Positions 8,853-18,499 of a stretch of DNA of 64,000 bases are shown here, piece by piece; position 1 is the first letter of the stretch; every line of letters starts with the position of its first letter. Source of the stretch: Natrinema sp. CBA1119 (lineage in GTDB: Archaea > Halobacteriota > Halobacteria > Halobacteriales > Natrialbaceae); NCBI RefSeq assembly GCF_002572525.1, contig NZ_PDBS01000001.1:2852001-2916000 (forward strand), in the 5' to 3' direction. The position numbers and the translations under genes were made by a program. The notes beneath the pieces are model-generated. The model was not told where the DNA came from. It worked only from the letters and a program-made list of their open reading frames with translations, and made no database searches.

Positions 8853-9983
8853 CTAGTCGTCTGCGACAGTGGTAACGATTTCGTCTATTACCGGCGCTAA
8901 TGCGTCGTAACTGTACTGCTTGACGCACCGTTTTCGAGCCGCTTGTCCGATCTCTTCTCGCAGTGTCTCGTCGAAGAATAACCTGAGAATCGCATCCTGG
9001 AGCTGTGTCGGCTCTTCAGGTTCAACTATCAAGCCACAGCCATCCAAGATCGTCGGCAGGTCAGAGACGTTGGTGGCTATGATCGGCTTTGCCATCGCCA
9101 TCGCGTCGAACACCTTTGCAGGCAACTGTCCCCTCGTCGCCAGGGTATTACGCTGGGGAATAGCGATAGCGTCTACAGCCGCGATCCACTTCGGAATCTC
9201 GTCGAACGGCTGTTGACCTTTGATGGTTAGTGAGTTACCAGCAATTCGTTTCACTTTTTTATATATTTAGAATCGTGTGCTCCGATTACAACACCTTTGA
9301 TCTCTGGACGGTTGATCTGCGTTAGTGCTCTTGCAAGGTCATCCACACCTTTGTGCGACCTAGGCGTCCCAGAAAACATGATCAAGAATTTGTCGGTGGG
9401 AAGTCCCAATTTCCTTATAGCCTCTGCTTATCAAATCGATCGGGATCGAAAGACCTCGTGTCTCGAACGTGTGGATTACCGTGCCACCGAATTTCTCCCG
9501 AAGAAATCCATTTGATACCGCCCTAGCATCGGCGACATCCGTAATTAACTCAAATAGCCCTGTGTAATAGAACGAGTCCACATGAGCTAGAAACGGTATC
9601 CCTTTTAGATACGTGAATGTCCTCGATTCGCCATATGCCAGCCCGGATTCCCAATCATCTATATCTATAATAAGCGGATAATCCCCTTTGAGATTTTATA
9701 ATAAACTAATTATGTAACCATTCATTTTTGTCTTCGAGGCATAGACTACATCCCCGGTTATTTCCCCTAGTATTTCTGGAACCAAGGGTAAAAATCGATA
9801 AATCCTCTTGCTTGTTTTCACCTCTTTATATTCATACGCATCTCTCAGGGGCTTCCAAACTTCGCCGTCAAATTGCAGACCTATAATTTCAACCTCGTGG
9901 TTTCGCTCCAGTAATTGCGCCAGTATGTATGCTCGTCTGAGACAGTTATGTGAGAGATCCGGTGTGATGATTGAAACACACAT
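8853..9983 (-). pseudogene. Decayed glycosyltransferase family 4 gene
   Basis: The start at 9983 reads MCVSIITPDLSHNCLRRAYILA, a GT4 N-terminal donor-binding fold. The middle (about 9580-9260) continues in other frames (FELITDVADARAVSNGFLR, then MFSGTPRSHKGVDDLARAL). The C-terminal 133 codons (9254-8853) show the GT4 pattern AMAMAKPIIATNVSDLPTIL and GCGLIVEPEEP. At least three frame changes and stops near 9700 break it. It once transferred a sugar from an activated donor; no intact product is expected. Confidence 0.8.
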
Positions 9984-10181
9984 TTACTCATTCAGCCACT
10001 TGGCACCTCATAAGCCATAGGGATTCGTTGGCGTCGAGAAAATGATGGATCGTTGTGAACACTTATGATGACCAACTTCTATACGCTTCCATCGGTAATT
10101 TTCCGTGGCTCTTATCTCATTCCGTGTGCTCGGCGGGACAATGCTCACACTCGCAATTCGACTGGTAGACTATAGTAGAAG

Positions 10182-10673
10182 TTAGAAATAATTGCTCACT
10201 TGTGGTACAGAGAGCTGGTCAAGTGCGGTATCGATCGCCGTTGTTAACTCACCAAGTGAGTCGAAAAACCGATTGCTGAGAGCCGTTTGTAGCTGTCGCC
10301 AGCACTCTTCGACTGGATTGAACTCAGGAGAGTATGCCGGTAACGTGACGAAGGCGAGGTCGTCACGGGCCGCTAGGTCCGTGACGGCCGAAGCCTGAAA
10401 GTACGGTGCTCCATCTAACACAATGATCAAATCATCTTCGAACTCTTTGCATAATGCGAGAATGAAATGTTTCGCGTGTTCGGCGGTCACGTACTCCTCG
10501 AATCGAGAGAAAAAGCGATCACCGTCTTCGGTGATTGCGCCGAGTAAACATGTCCAATCGCGTTGTCCAGAGAGTTCAACTGCCGGCCGCGTGCCGCGAG
10601 GAAACCACGCGGCACGCGGCTCAACTTGCACGGATTTCTTGGTCTGGTCGATACAGACTACTGTGGCGTCCAT
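10182..10673 (-). CDS. IS630-family transposase, DDE part (ORF B)
   Basis: The 163-residue catalytic part has ATVVCIDQTKK (first Asp), IVLDGAPYF (second Asp) and AYSPEFNPVEECW (third acidic residue with the NPVE signature). It overlaps the helix-turn-helix frame by 16 bp on the same strand. At the overlap there is a run of seven A (minus strand, about 10690). The other copy has six A there and reads straight through. Ribosomal slippage could therefore make a fused product, or this copy may simply carry a one-base insertion. Confidence 0.85.
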   Translation of the reverse strand: MDATVVCIDQTKKSVQVEPRAAWFPRGTRPAVELSGQRDWTCLLGAITEDGDRFFSRFEEYVTAEHAKHFILALCKEFEDDLIIVLDGAPYFQASAVTDLAARDDLAFVTLPAYSPEFNPVEECWRQLQTALSNRFFDSLGELTTAIDTALDQLSVPQVSNYF

Positions 10674-11197
10674 CTCCCGCCGCTTTTTTTGAGTTCCTCG
10701 CGGAACGTTTCTTGCTCGTCAGCCTCTGATCCGGCGGCTGTGCGGCGTGGTTTTTGATAGCTCAATCCTGCTTCTTTGAGTAACCGCCGACAGCTCGGAA
10801 GTGAGTATTCAACATTGTAGGTCTCGTCAAGATACTGCTGGACGAGCGCCGGCGTCCACGCCGGCGCGTCAACTCCAACATTCTCTGGTGGTTCGTGGAC
10901 AGTTTCTTTGAATTTTATTTGCTCTTCTTCTGAGAGTTTTCGTTTTCTCCCAGACCGATGAGTATCAGTTACAGCCTGCTCAAGCGACTCGTCGGTGTCG
11001 AGTCGCTTGAGCCAACTGTAGATTGTTCGTCGGCCGATATTGTGCCACTCTGCTAGTTCGGTCTGCGTAACACCGTTTTTGTACGCAATTGCTGCTAATA
11101 ACCGCTGTGTCGGCTTGTTTCCCTCAACGTTGTTGAGAGCCTCTTGGAGTTCTTCGACGGAGATCTCGTCGAGATGGTCCATTAGTCTACGCAACAT
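10658..11197 (-). CDS. IS630-family transposase, helix-turn-helix part (ORF A)
   Basis: The 179-residue N-terminal part carries a helix-turn-helix (GVTQTELAEWHNIGRRTIYSWL, about residues 42-63) and a second winged-helix block (VQQYLDETYNVEYSLPSCRRLLKEAG). In this family these domains bind the terminal repeats. The frame ends just after EELKK where the other copy continues into the DDE domain, so the active enzyme needs a frameshift or the gene is mutated. Confidence 0.85.
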   Translation of the reverse strand: MLRRLMDHLDEISVEELQEALNNVEGNKPTQRLLAAIAYKNGVTQTELAEWHNIGRRTIYSWLKRLDTDESLEQAVTDTHRSGRKRKLSEEEQIKFKETVHEPPENVGVDAPAWTPALVQQYLDETYNVEYSLPSCRRLLKEAGLSYQKPRRTAAGSEADEQETFREELKKSGGRWTPQ

Positions 11198-11404
11198 TCC
11201 TTGGGTGGAAAGTTCTAACGGTTACTATAGTTGGAGTCAGCCACTGGCTAATAGGTCAGGCGCAGCATTGACCGTCGTCAAGAGTGTATCCATCATTTCA
11301 GTATCTCAGAGGACTGCAGTAGTGAACCGAGACGATCGCCTAGGCATCTCACGCCGTCGGCCGTGCGAAAGGACCATTATCCGCGGCGGGAATACCTCGG
11401 AGCG

Positions 11405-14400
11405 ATGGAAGCGAACGACGGCGCGGACGTCTACGAACGGGCTCGAGAGTTCGCGGCCGACCGCGAGAACGGGGCGGCCGCGCTCGAGGCCGCTCTTGCG
11501 GCCGACGCCGACGGCGAGCCCTGGTCGTTCGACGATGTCGCGCTCGATTCGGGCACGTTCGGCGAGCTGGTTTCCCGGGGGATCGTCGCCAAGGTCGACG
11601 GCGAGTACCGGCTCGCGGATCGGGACGCCGTGCGGCGCGCGCTCGAGGGCGACGATCCGGTTTCGGCGGAGTCGACTCAAGACGAGGAGGGAGTATTGGC
11701 GGGAGTTGACGTTCCCGGTGCGGGACAGGGAGTCGACGCCGTCCGCGCCGCGCTGGTCGGACTGGTTTCACTTCGCGCGATCGTGATCGGCCTCGCGCTC
11801 GCGTTCGTCGGGGCCGTGCGGACCGTGCTTATCTACGGCGACGTCCACCGGGACGGTGTCGTCGTCCTGCCTGGCAACGACCCCTATCGGTACCGGTACT
11901 GGGTCGAGCAGCTCGTCACGAGCGACCTGCAGCCGTGGAACCCGGGGGATCTCAGCGCGATGCCGAGCGAGGTCGCGGGCAACGACGTGTTCTACTATTG
12001 GCTCGCCTGGCTCGCCTCGGCGCTGCTGGGGAACTCCGTCGAGGCGGTGTCGACGGTCCTCACGTGGTATCCGGTCGTCGCGGCGATGGGGACGGCGCTC
12101 GCGGTGTACGCGCTCACGATGCGGTTGACCGGCGACTTCCGGATGGGGATCGCGTCGATACTCATGCTCGCGCTGATCCCGATCCACACGACGTACACTG
12201 CGCTCGGCTTTGCCGATCATCACGCGCTGGATTACCTCCTGTTGACCCTCGTTGCCGGGAGCCTCGTCCTGGTCGTGGATCGCGATCCCGAGGTTCGGAT
12301 CGGCGGGGCCGTACTTTCGGCCCGCTGGGTCGGCGTGATCGGATTCGGACTCGTATTGGCCGCGCAGAACGCCGCCTGGCGCGGCGGGCCGCTCTGGCTG
12401 GCCGGCATCGGTCTCTATGTTTTCGTCCAAACGATCGTGGACGTTACGAACGATCGGTCCCCTCTCGAGTTCGGGATTCCAGTGCTCTCGGCGATCGGGA
12501 TCACGGCTGCGGTGACGCTCGTCTTCTGGGGCTGGTTCGGCTGGCTCGAGGAGTCCCGTGCGGTTGCGCCCGTGTTGCTATTCGTCGGTAGCGGGGTCGT
12601 GCTCGCCGGTGGTGAAGGTGCTCGGCGGGTGGACGTATCGACTCGAGCCATGGGTGCCGGAGCAGTGACTCTGGCTAGTATTGCTGCAGTGACCGCTTGG
12701 TTGATAGTGCCGGTAGTTACTGAGAGCGTGACACGCGCAATATGGTATTTTGAGGAGACTGGATCTTCGGGAATTACCGAAACGGCATCGCTGTTCTCGG
12801 CTGATTTCAACGTGATCTTCGGGCCGCTGATGTATCTCGGTGGAGCCTTCGTCCTCGCGCTGCCGGTCATCGGGTGGGCGACGTGGACCGCTTTTCGATC
12901 GGATCAACGCGGGTGGGGCGTCGTCGCGACGCTCAGCTGGTACCTGCTCGTCTGGACTGTGATTCAGTTGCGGTTCGCGGCCGAGTTCGCCCCCTTCGTT
13001 GCGCTGTTCGCCGGGATCGGTTTCGTCGCTCTCCTGTCATGGGTCGATCTGGCGGAACCGACAACCCTTTTTGCCGGTGAAAGCGGCGGACAATCGCCGT
13101 CTGGCGCCCGGAGTACGGGACAGTCGCTGTCCGACGGTGGGAAGGGAGACGAGTCTTTGTCGAACGGCGTCATTAGCCGATCGAACCTTCCCGCCCCATC
13201 CAGAGCGGCGTTTATTGTTCTCGGCTTCCTCTTGATATCGAGTTTTAGCCTGATCTACGTCCCGAGTTACATGGGGGACGTGGTTTCTGATGAGTCGACG
13301 CACGAGACGGCGATGTGGCTCGAGGGGTACAGTGCCGAGCAAGGATACGAGTATCCCGAGAACTACGTCTTCAGCCCGTGGAGCGAGAACCTCCAGTACA
13401 ACTACTTCGTCAACGGGGAGTCGGCGTCGTATTGGTATGCACAGTCGAACTACGAGGATTTCATCACCTCGAGCGATCCCGACGGCTGGTACGATGAGTT
13501 GCGATCAGAGGGGCGGTTCGTCGTCACCCACGGGATAGACGGGAACTATTCTGACTCGAGTACGCAGGCGACGCTCCACGACAGACTCGGCAGCCGCGGG
13601 GACGACGCACCCGGGGCTGGTCAGTATCGAGCATTGCACGTCTCGGACGACCGAGATCGCGCGGCATTCGAACTCGTCCCCGGAGCCCGGATGACCGGTA
13701 GCGGACCGGTGAACGGGACGATTACGATCGAAACCCCAGTCGAAATCGACGGTGAGGAGTTTACCTACGAGCGGCAGGTCGAGACCAATCGCTACGGCGA
13801 CTACGGCGTGACGGTGCCCTACGCTGCAGACTACGAGACCGCAGGCGAGACGCGAACCGTCACGGCCGACGATGTTGAGGAGGGTGCGACCCTCGGATCA
13901 TCTCGAGCCCACTGGACGTTCGACGAGGGCAGCGGTGACACCGTCCGCGATCCAATTGGGGGCGATGAAGCGACGGTCGACGGTGCCGAATGGGTTGGCG
14001 GTGTCAACGGTACCGCATTACGGTTCGACGGGAACGGATCGACTGTTGTCCAGGACGATCGGGCGCAAGGAGTCGCTAACGGCTCGTTCTCTGTGTCGTT
14101 CTGGGTGAAAGGCGATCTCGCGGCAAGCGGTGCGGACTATCCCACGGTTCTTCGGCAAGGTGGTGAAGGAGGATACGGATTTTGGGCGCGATCTGGTTCC
14201 GGAGATTTCGGCATTCGAGTTGACGATGTCGAGGGGATCGGTGTCCGTGCCTTCGGAATTGGGACCACGACCTTCAAAGACTGGACACTGATTACGGCGG
14301 TTATCGATCGGGAACGAGATGAGGTCCGTCTCTATCGAAACGGGGAACTCGTGACGACTCGCGATGCAAGCAGCCTCGGGCCAATCGGAGGACAAGGGGC

Positions 14401-14536
14401 GTTATCTATCGGGGGACGACCAAGCGGGAACTTTGCGACTGCGTCCGTTGATAGCATGCGAATTTATTCAGAGGCGCTCAACGGAGAGACTGTTCAGCAA
14501 CTGTATGAGGAAAACTATGTCAATGCCCTTGTTTAA
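11405..14536 (+). CDS. aglB: STT3/AglB-type oligosaccharyltransferase with C-terminal LamG-like domain
   Basis: A roughly 1043-residue protein. An N-terminal charged region (1-110) precedes about 11-13 membrane segments (115-590). Conserved STT3 loops are present: GNDPYRYRYW (first external loop Asp) and GFADHHALDY. The external domain follows, then a concanavalin-like LamG region from about 840 (HWTFDEGSGDTVRDP, MRIYSEALNGE). The enzyme would transfer lipid-linked glycan to Asn of secreted proteins. The canonical WWDYG motif is not seen; the equivalent place reads FSPWSENLQYN. ATG 11405, preceded by GGAG, is preferred over the in-frame ATG at 11363. It may be a paralogue rather than the housekeeping AglB. 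Confidence 0.8.
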   Translation: MEANDGADVYERAREFAADRENGAAALEAALAADADGEPWSFDDVALDSGTFGELVSRGIVAKVDGEYRLADRDAVRRALEGDDPVSAESTQDEEGVLAGVDVPGAGQGVDAVRAALVGLVSLRAIVIGLALAFVGAVRTVLIYGDVHRDGVVVLPGNDPYRYRYWVEQLVTSDLQPWNPGDLSAMPSEVAGNDVFYYWLAWLASALLGNSVEAVSTVLTWYPVVAAMGTALAVYALTMRLTGDFRMGIASILMLALIPIHTTYTALGFADHHALDYLLLTLVAGSLVLVVDRDPEVRIGGAVLSARWVGVIGFGLVLAAQNAAWRGGPLWLAGIGLYVFVQTIVDVTNDRSPLEFGIPVLSAIGITAAVTLVFWGWFGWLEESRAVAPVLLFVGSGVVLAGGEGARRVDVSTRAMGAGAVTLASIAAVTAWLIVPVVTESVTRAIWYFEETGSSGITETASLFSADFNVIFGPLMYLGGAFVLALPVIGWATWTAFRSDQRGWGVVATLSWYLLVWTVIQLRFAAEFAPFVALFAGIGFVALLSWVDLAEPTTLFAGESGGQSPSGARSTGQSLSDGGKGDESLSNGVISRSNLPAPSRAAFIVLGFLLISSFSLIYVPSYMGDVVSDESTHETAMWLEGYSAEQGYEYPENYVFSPWSENLQYNYFVNGESASYWYAQSNYEDFITSSDPDGWYDELRSEGRFVVTHGIDGNYSDSSTQATLHDRLGSRGDDAPGAGQYRALHVSDDRDRAAFELVPGARMTGSGPVNGTITIETPVEIDGEEFTYERQVETNRYGDYGVTVPYAADYETAGETRTVTADDVEEGATLGSSRAHWTFDEGSGDTVRDPIGGDEATVDGAEWVGGVNGTALRFDGNGSTVVQDDRAQGVANGSFSVSFWVKGDLAASGADYPTVLRQGGEGGYGFWARSGSGDFGIRVDDVEGIGVRAFGIGTTTFKDWTLITAVIDRERDEVRLYRNGELVTTRDASSLGPIGGQGALSIGGRPSGNFATASVDSMRIYSEALNGETVQQLYEENYVNALV

Positions 14537-14659
14537 GCTGATCAACGCCTCACTCTTGGTGATGATGTTTCACTGCTTTTGCTTACTTGGCCCTGGTGAA
14601 TCGTTAGACGGCGTCGACATCTCGGGTGAGATTTTGTGGCTTGAGGCGCTACTCTAGGA

Positions 14660-15403
14660 GTCACTGTCTAGTTCTGCACCTTCTCAACCGGCGTTTTTCC
14701 ACCGAGAGATTGATGCGGTCTCTGGTGGTTGTAATAATGAACGAATTGTTCAAGCCACTCTCGGACGCTCGTCCGACTGCCCACCCATGAATTATGGAAG
14801 CGGTCGATTCGCATTTTGAGGGTGTGAAACCACTTTTCGATCAGGTTTCGCTCGGTGTAGTTGATCCGACCGCTTAATCCTAATCGAGAGAGGGCAGTCC
14901 GATAGCCGAATTGATCGACGAGAAACTCAGCATCTGAGAGATCGTGTTTCTCGCGGAGTCCATGCAGAAACGCAGCTGCCGGATCGGTACCGTGCCGACC
15001 AAATAACGCGACATCGAGAATCAACTTTGTCTCGGTGTCTATTGCAGCGTACAGCCAAGACCACTCGCCGTTAATCTTGACAGCAGTCTCGTCAACAGCG
15101 ACCCGCGACGGCGATGCCGTCGGCGGGTCGCGTCCGCTGTCAGCCAACCGATGTACCCAGTTCCAAACCGCTCCGTGAGAGCGTTCAACGCCTAATTCAG
15201 TGAGAATCGTTGTTGTCTCCCGAAGCGAACAACCGGTCTGATGGAGGCGAACGGCGAACGCCCTGACGGGCGTCGCCGTTCGCCCGTTCTCCCAAGATTC
15301 TTCTAAATCCGCCTCATAGCTCTCACTGAGCAGGTCTGTGAGCATCAACCAACTCAACAGTACGACCTGCTCACTTCTCAAACTGGCTCAACTAGACAGT
15401 GCC
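14660..15403 (-). mobile_element. IS6-family insertion sequence, complete
   Basis: Related ends GTCACTGTCTAGTT (left) and GGCACTGTCTAGTT (right, other strand) are flanked by the direct repeat CTCTAGGA (14652-14659 and 15404-15411), the 8-bp duplication usual for IS6. It is inserted in the IS5-derived MITE described above. Confidence 0.9.
14668..15381 (-). CDS. IS6-family transposase
   Basis: A 237-residue transposase with the catalytic triad in VAVDETAVKING (Asp), EFLVDQFGYR (Asp) and RNLIEKWFHTLKMR (Glu), and the tail HYYNHQRPHQSLGG typical of IS6 and related rve-type enzymes. The gene lies between intact terminal repeats. Four or more degenerate relatives (485, 6863, 6995 and 20349) show long-standing IS6 activity in the cluster. 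Confidence 0.93.
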   Translation of the reverse strand: MRSEQVVLLSWLMLTDLLSESYEADLEESWENGRTATPVRAFAVRLHQTGCSLRETTTILTELGVERSHGAVWNWVHRLADSGRDPPTASPSRVAVDETAVKINGEWSWLYAAIDTETKLILDVALFGRHGTDPAAAFLHGLREKHDLSDAEFLVDQFGYRTALSRLGLSGRINYTERNLIEKWFHTLKMRIDRFHNSWVGSRTSVREWLEQFVHYYNHQRPHQSLGGKTPVEKVQN

Positions 15404-15789
15404 CTCTAGGACAATTTAGCCACAATCCTGAAAGAATCCATGATAGCGGAGCGATTGGACGCTGTCACAGGCTCTCTAAAATCACTCAACCTACCGCTGC
15501 ATGGCGATTCACCAAAGCCGCTTACTTGGGTATGTGTTCTAGATGATTATAACAATACGTGGAGGCGGTAGCGGCCTGCAGTGATGACATCTCGTCAACT
15601 GCTGGCTGTTTGCGACTCGATTCCATCTCCGTCCCATAATTCATGTGCTGTAGAGCCAGTTACCGTCTATTTGTATGTCGTTAATCGAGGAATTTACTCC
15701 GTCGGTTCGAATTGATCTGCTTTCAGTTGCTGGATATACTAGTTATATCGGTACTAGGCTCGATTACTCTGGTCATGAACACCATATGG

Positions 15790-16624
15790 TAGAGAAGGGT
15801 AATATTCGGCAAAAAAGCCAATGTAATCGTTGTCGGGGAGGGGACCCACCTGAACCGTTGATCGAGGACAAACCGAAAGGGATGGTCAAGGTCGACTGGG
15901 AGCCAATCCTTATGCACTGTTTCGATCAGCTGGCCGCGCTCGGGGCAGACGACCTGATCACTGTCGTCGGCTACTTCAAAGAGAAGATCATCGACCACTA
16001 TAGCGATTCGTACGAAGGGTGCCGATCAACTACGTTCACCAGCGCGACCGGCTTGGGCTTGACCCCGCCGTTCTCCAGGCGGAACCACACGTCGACGGAA
16101 GCTTCGTGGTGGTGAATGGTGACAACATCTTCGGGACATCGCTCCGGCCGGTCGTCGAGGCGGCCGATCGGGAGGACACGGACGGAGCGCTCGCGGTCAC
16201 AACGGTCTCCCGAGAGGCCGCCACGAAGACGGGCGTGATCGAGACCGTAGACGGCTCGGTGACGGATATCGTCGAGAAGCCCACCGATCCCCCATCCACG
16301 CTGGTGAAGACCGGGTGTTACGTGCTCCCCGAAGACGTCTTTGAGGCGTGTAAGCTCGTTCAGCTGTCTGCGGAGGGCGAGTACCAGCTGAGCGAGGCCG
16401 TTGGATTGCTCGTGAGCGCGGGCTATGCGATCGAGACGGTGCAGATCGATGAGCGGGTAAACTTCAATCAACCGGACGATATCGATCGGGCTCGCGAGCT
16501 CGTAGCATCAGGGGACGAGCAAGTTTACGAGTTGACGACGAGAGGTTCGTACCAGTCACGGTTGTCTTCGTACCACTCGATGAACTCGCGGACATCTTCG
16601 CGGATATCGCGCGAGGGTTCGTAG
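15790..16624 (+). pseudogene. Decayed sugar-1-phosphate nucleotidyltransferase (RmlA-like)
   Basis: Pieces of an RmlA/RfbA-like nucleotidyltransferase appear in order: VIVVGEGTHLN (glycine-rich nucleotide site) near 15820, EDKPKGMVKVDWEPIL near 15865, then VVNGDNIFG and VEKPTDPPSTLVKTGCYV. The frame breaks near 15855 and near 16018. At the second break, one extra G would restore EGVPINYVHQRDRLGL. The gene once made NDP-sugars (probably dTDP-glucose) for the cluster. It converges on the truncated epimerase at 16525, and its tail runs over that gene's end. Confidence 0.8.
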
Positions 16625-17082
16625 CTGATCAGGCTATTCGCCTTCGAGATGTCGGCATGGGTGTGTTCGGCGTCGCCCTCGCGTGCCGTCGTGTACTCGA
16701 TATTGAGGCTAGGGTCGATTTCGTCACGCACGACTTTGGCCAGCGTCGCGATGTCGATGTTGTCTGTCGAGCCGATGTTCATCACTTCGCCGTCAGCGCT
16801 GTCGTCAGAAATGAGTGTGCGATTAGCGTCGACGACATCTGCGATGTAGGTGAAATCGCGAGTTTGCTCGCCGTCGCCGTACACCTGTGGGAGCTTACCG
16901 CGCATACAGCGCGAGACGAAATTCGAAATTGCCATGTTCGGGCGCATACGTGGTCCATATACGGTGAAGTAGCGCAGGGCGACCGTGGAGAGGCCGTACA
17001 CCTCGTTGTACACGCGAGTGTAGTGTTCGCCAGAGAGTTTGGAGACGCCGTACGGCGAGACGGGCTCGTTCGGGTGGTCTTC
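16525..17082 (-). pseudogene. N-terminally truncated NAD-dependent epimerase
   Basis: The open frame from 17082 to 16525 encodes the C-terminal 185 residues of a GalE-like epimerase, from DHPNEPVSPYGVSKL (containing YxxxK) through RDFTYIADVVDANR to EWYEDNRDWYEPLV. It closely resembles residues about 145-328 of the epimerase at 1035. The NAD-binding half is gone. Upstream the frame runs into unrelated sequence derived from an IS5-type end, so the long open frame from 17307 is artificial. No activity is expected. Confidence 0.8.
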
Positions 17083-17241
17083 TCTCTCTTTCTCTAAACT
17101 CTGCCTCGGCCACCCGGTGGACCGCTTCAGTCCGCGTTTCGTTCTGCTTCGTAGGACCGCTAGACGAGGCTTGATTTCGGCGTTTTCAATCACTACATAA
17201 CTCGGTGAAAACTGATACATAGCGGTCGTTTCTATGGATTC

Positions 17242-17465
17242 CTTACCGTTCGACGAAGATTGTAGACGGCACACTTCAGTACCATTTCTCGGAATTCGAG
17301 CTGCCAACTTCGCGCACGCACGGCAGAGTCGAACGTGCGTTTGATCGACGAGAAGACAGTCTCAACCACCTAGCGGCGGTTGTACTAGCGACTACTCATT
17401 CGGGCGTTATGCGCTCGATCGAGCGTGGAGACAATTCGGGAAGTACGATCACCACGGTGTGAGAA
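17242..17465 (-). mobile_element. IS5-family transposase C-terminal remnant
   Basis: The minus strand reads STLDRAHNARM, VETVFSSIKRTFDSAVRARSW and EFREMVLKCAVYNLRRTVRN with stops between them. This matches the last quarter of the IS5-type transposase at 7574-8401. It borders the truncated epimerase and probably marks the rearrangement that removed its N-terminus. Confidence 0.75.
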
Positions 17466-17481
17466 GAGTTCTATGACACCC

Positions 17482-18447
17482 TCAGATAATTGTATTGTAA
17501 CTATAATTCAGGGATCTATATTTATTTTCGATAATATCTCCAAATCTATAGTGAAAAGTAATTATATTAAGAACAACACACAAAATTATTGCTAATGGGA
17601 TCGGTTTCCACATATACTTATAACACATCATGCAATAATATAAAGAATATAAGTGGTTATGATCACGAAATTCGTTATACGCTCTTCTCTTTGTTATTCG
17701 ATATTTGAATTGATCAATATTTTTGCCACTAATATACCTATGTCCACTAAGTTTATCAGATATTTTGACATTGTCTATATACATCTGGCGGTAGTTATTT
17801 ATGGTATTGTTATCATGGATCCTTCGATCGGTGAGATTTTCATTGATCTTTCTGAAATCATATAAATTAGAAAGTCTTATCCACAAATCAATGTCAGCTG
17901 ATACAACAAAATCTTTATCAAATCCTCCTATTGAATCCCAAGCTGATTTCGGTACTGTAGCACAACTCATCGTACCAATTATGTTCCCAAATTCACAAAA
18001 TTGTTGGATTAACTTTGATCTGGTACTAGCTGGAATTGGACCTGATTCATTTTTTATTGTATCCCCATCGGCATCTATTGTTTTATAATCAGAAAAAACA
18101 ACCATCCTGTCCTCACGATTATGATAATATTTGTGCTTTTCTAACTTATTATCATGCCATCTATCATCCTGATCAATAAACGCGAGAACATCCCCCGTAG
18201 ATTTATCAACTGCTTTGTTTGTTGTCGTTGCTAATCCATGGTTTGAGTCGTTCTTAAATATCTTTATACACTCTAAATCACAATATTTGTCAATTATATC
18301 GGGTGTATTATCTTCACTCGCATCATCCACAATAATCAATTCAAAATTACTATGTGTCTGTTTTAGAATGGATCGGATAGCTTCTTCGACATATAGTTCC
18401 CCATTATAGGTTGGCAGAATGACTGAGAATTTTAGAGATTTGCCCAT
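17482..18447 (-). CDS. Glycosyltransferase family 2
   Basis: The protein, about 321 residues from the ATG at 18447 (MGKSLKFSVILPTYNG), has the GT2 fold: SVILPTYNGELYVEEAI, IIVDDASEDNT, and AFIDQDDRWHDN with the metal-binding DxD-like site, plus a later GGFDKDFVVSADIDLW block. Hydrophobic segments near the C-terminus suggest membrane contact. It would transfer a sugar from a nucleotide donor to the lipid-linked glycan. Longer in-frame starts (up to 18633) read into an IS5 remnant and are rejected. The gene is much richer in AT than its neighbours, which points to recent acquisition. Confidence 0.87.
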   Translation of the reverse strand: MGKSLKFSVILPTYNGELYVEEAIRSILKQTHSNFELIIVDDASEDNTPDIIDKYCDLECIKIFKNDSNHGLATTTNKAVDKSTGDVLAFIDQDDRWHDNKLEKHKYYHNREDRMVVFSDYKTIDADGDTIKNESGPIPASTRSKLIQQFCEFGNIIGTMSCATVPKSAWDSIGGFDKDFVVSADIDLWIRLSNLYDFRKINENLTDRRIHDNNTINNYRQMYIDNVKISDKLSGHRYISGKNIDQFKYRITKRRAYNEFRDHNHLYSLYYCMMCYKYMWKPIPLAIILCVVLNIITFHYRFGDIIENKYRSLNYSYNTII

Positions 18448-18499
18448 ATATGACATTACCAAAACATCCATATATAATTTTCGTCGAGTTCCGATCCCA

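Larger units (their letters stand above)
10173..11227 (-). mobile_element. IS630-family element
   Basis: Related termini TAGTAGAAGTTAGAA (left) and TAGTAACCGTTAGAA (right, other strand) are each flanked by a TA dinucleotide, the typical target duplication of IS630/Tc1 elements. The roughly 1.05-kb element holds two overlapping transposase frames. A shorter, deleted copy lies at 20460-21235. Confidence 0.85.
14589..15519. mobile_element. IS5-derived MITE-like element, interrupted by an IS6 element
   Basis: The ends GGCCCTGGTGAATCG (left) and GGCTTTGGTGAATCG (right, other strand) match the IS5-type terminal repeats at 7496. They are flanked by the 8-bp direct repeat GCTTACTT (14581-14588 and 15520-15527). 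Without the inserted IS6 element only about 180 bp remain and no transposase frame, so it is a deletion derivative mobilisable only in trans. Confidence 0.8.

Noticed and set aside
11768-12430. Minus-strand frame across the oligosaccharyltransferase gene
   Set aside because: It is antisense to membrane segments and gives a low-complexity, basic product typical of shadow frames.
16649-17113. Frames over the truncated epimerase on either strand
   Set aside because: The epimerase frame contains conserved motifs; the others are shadows.
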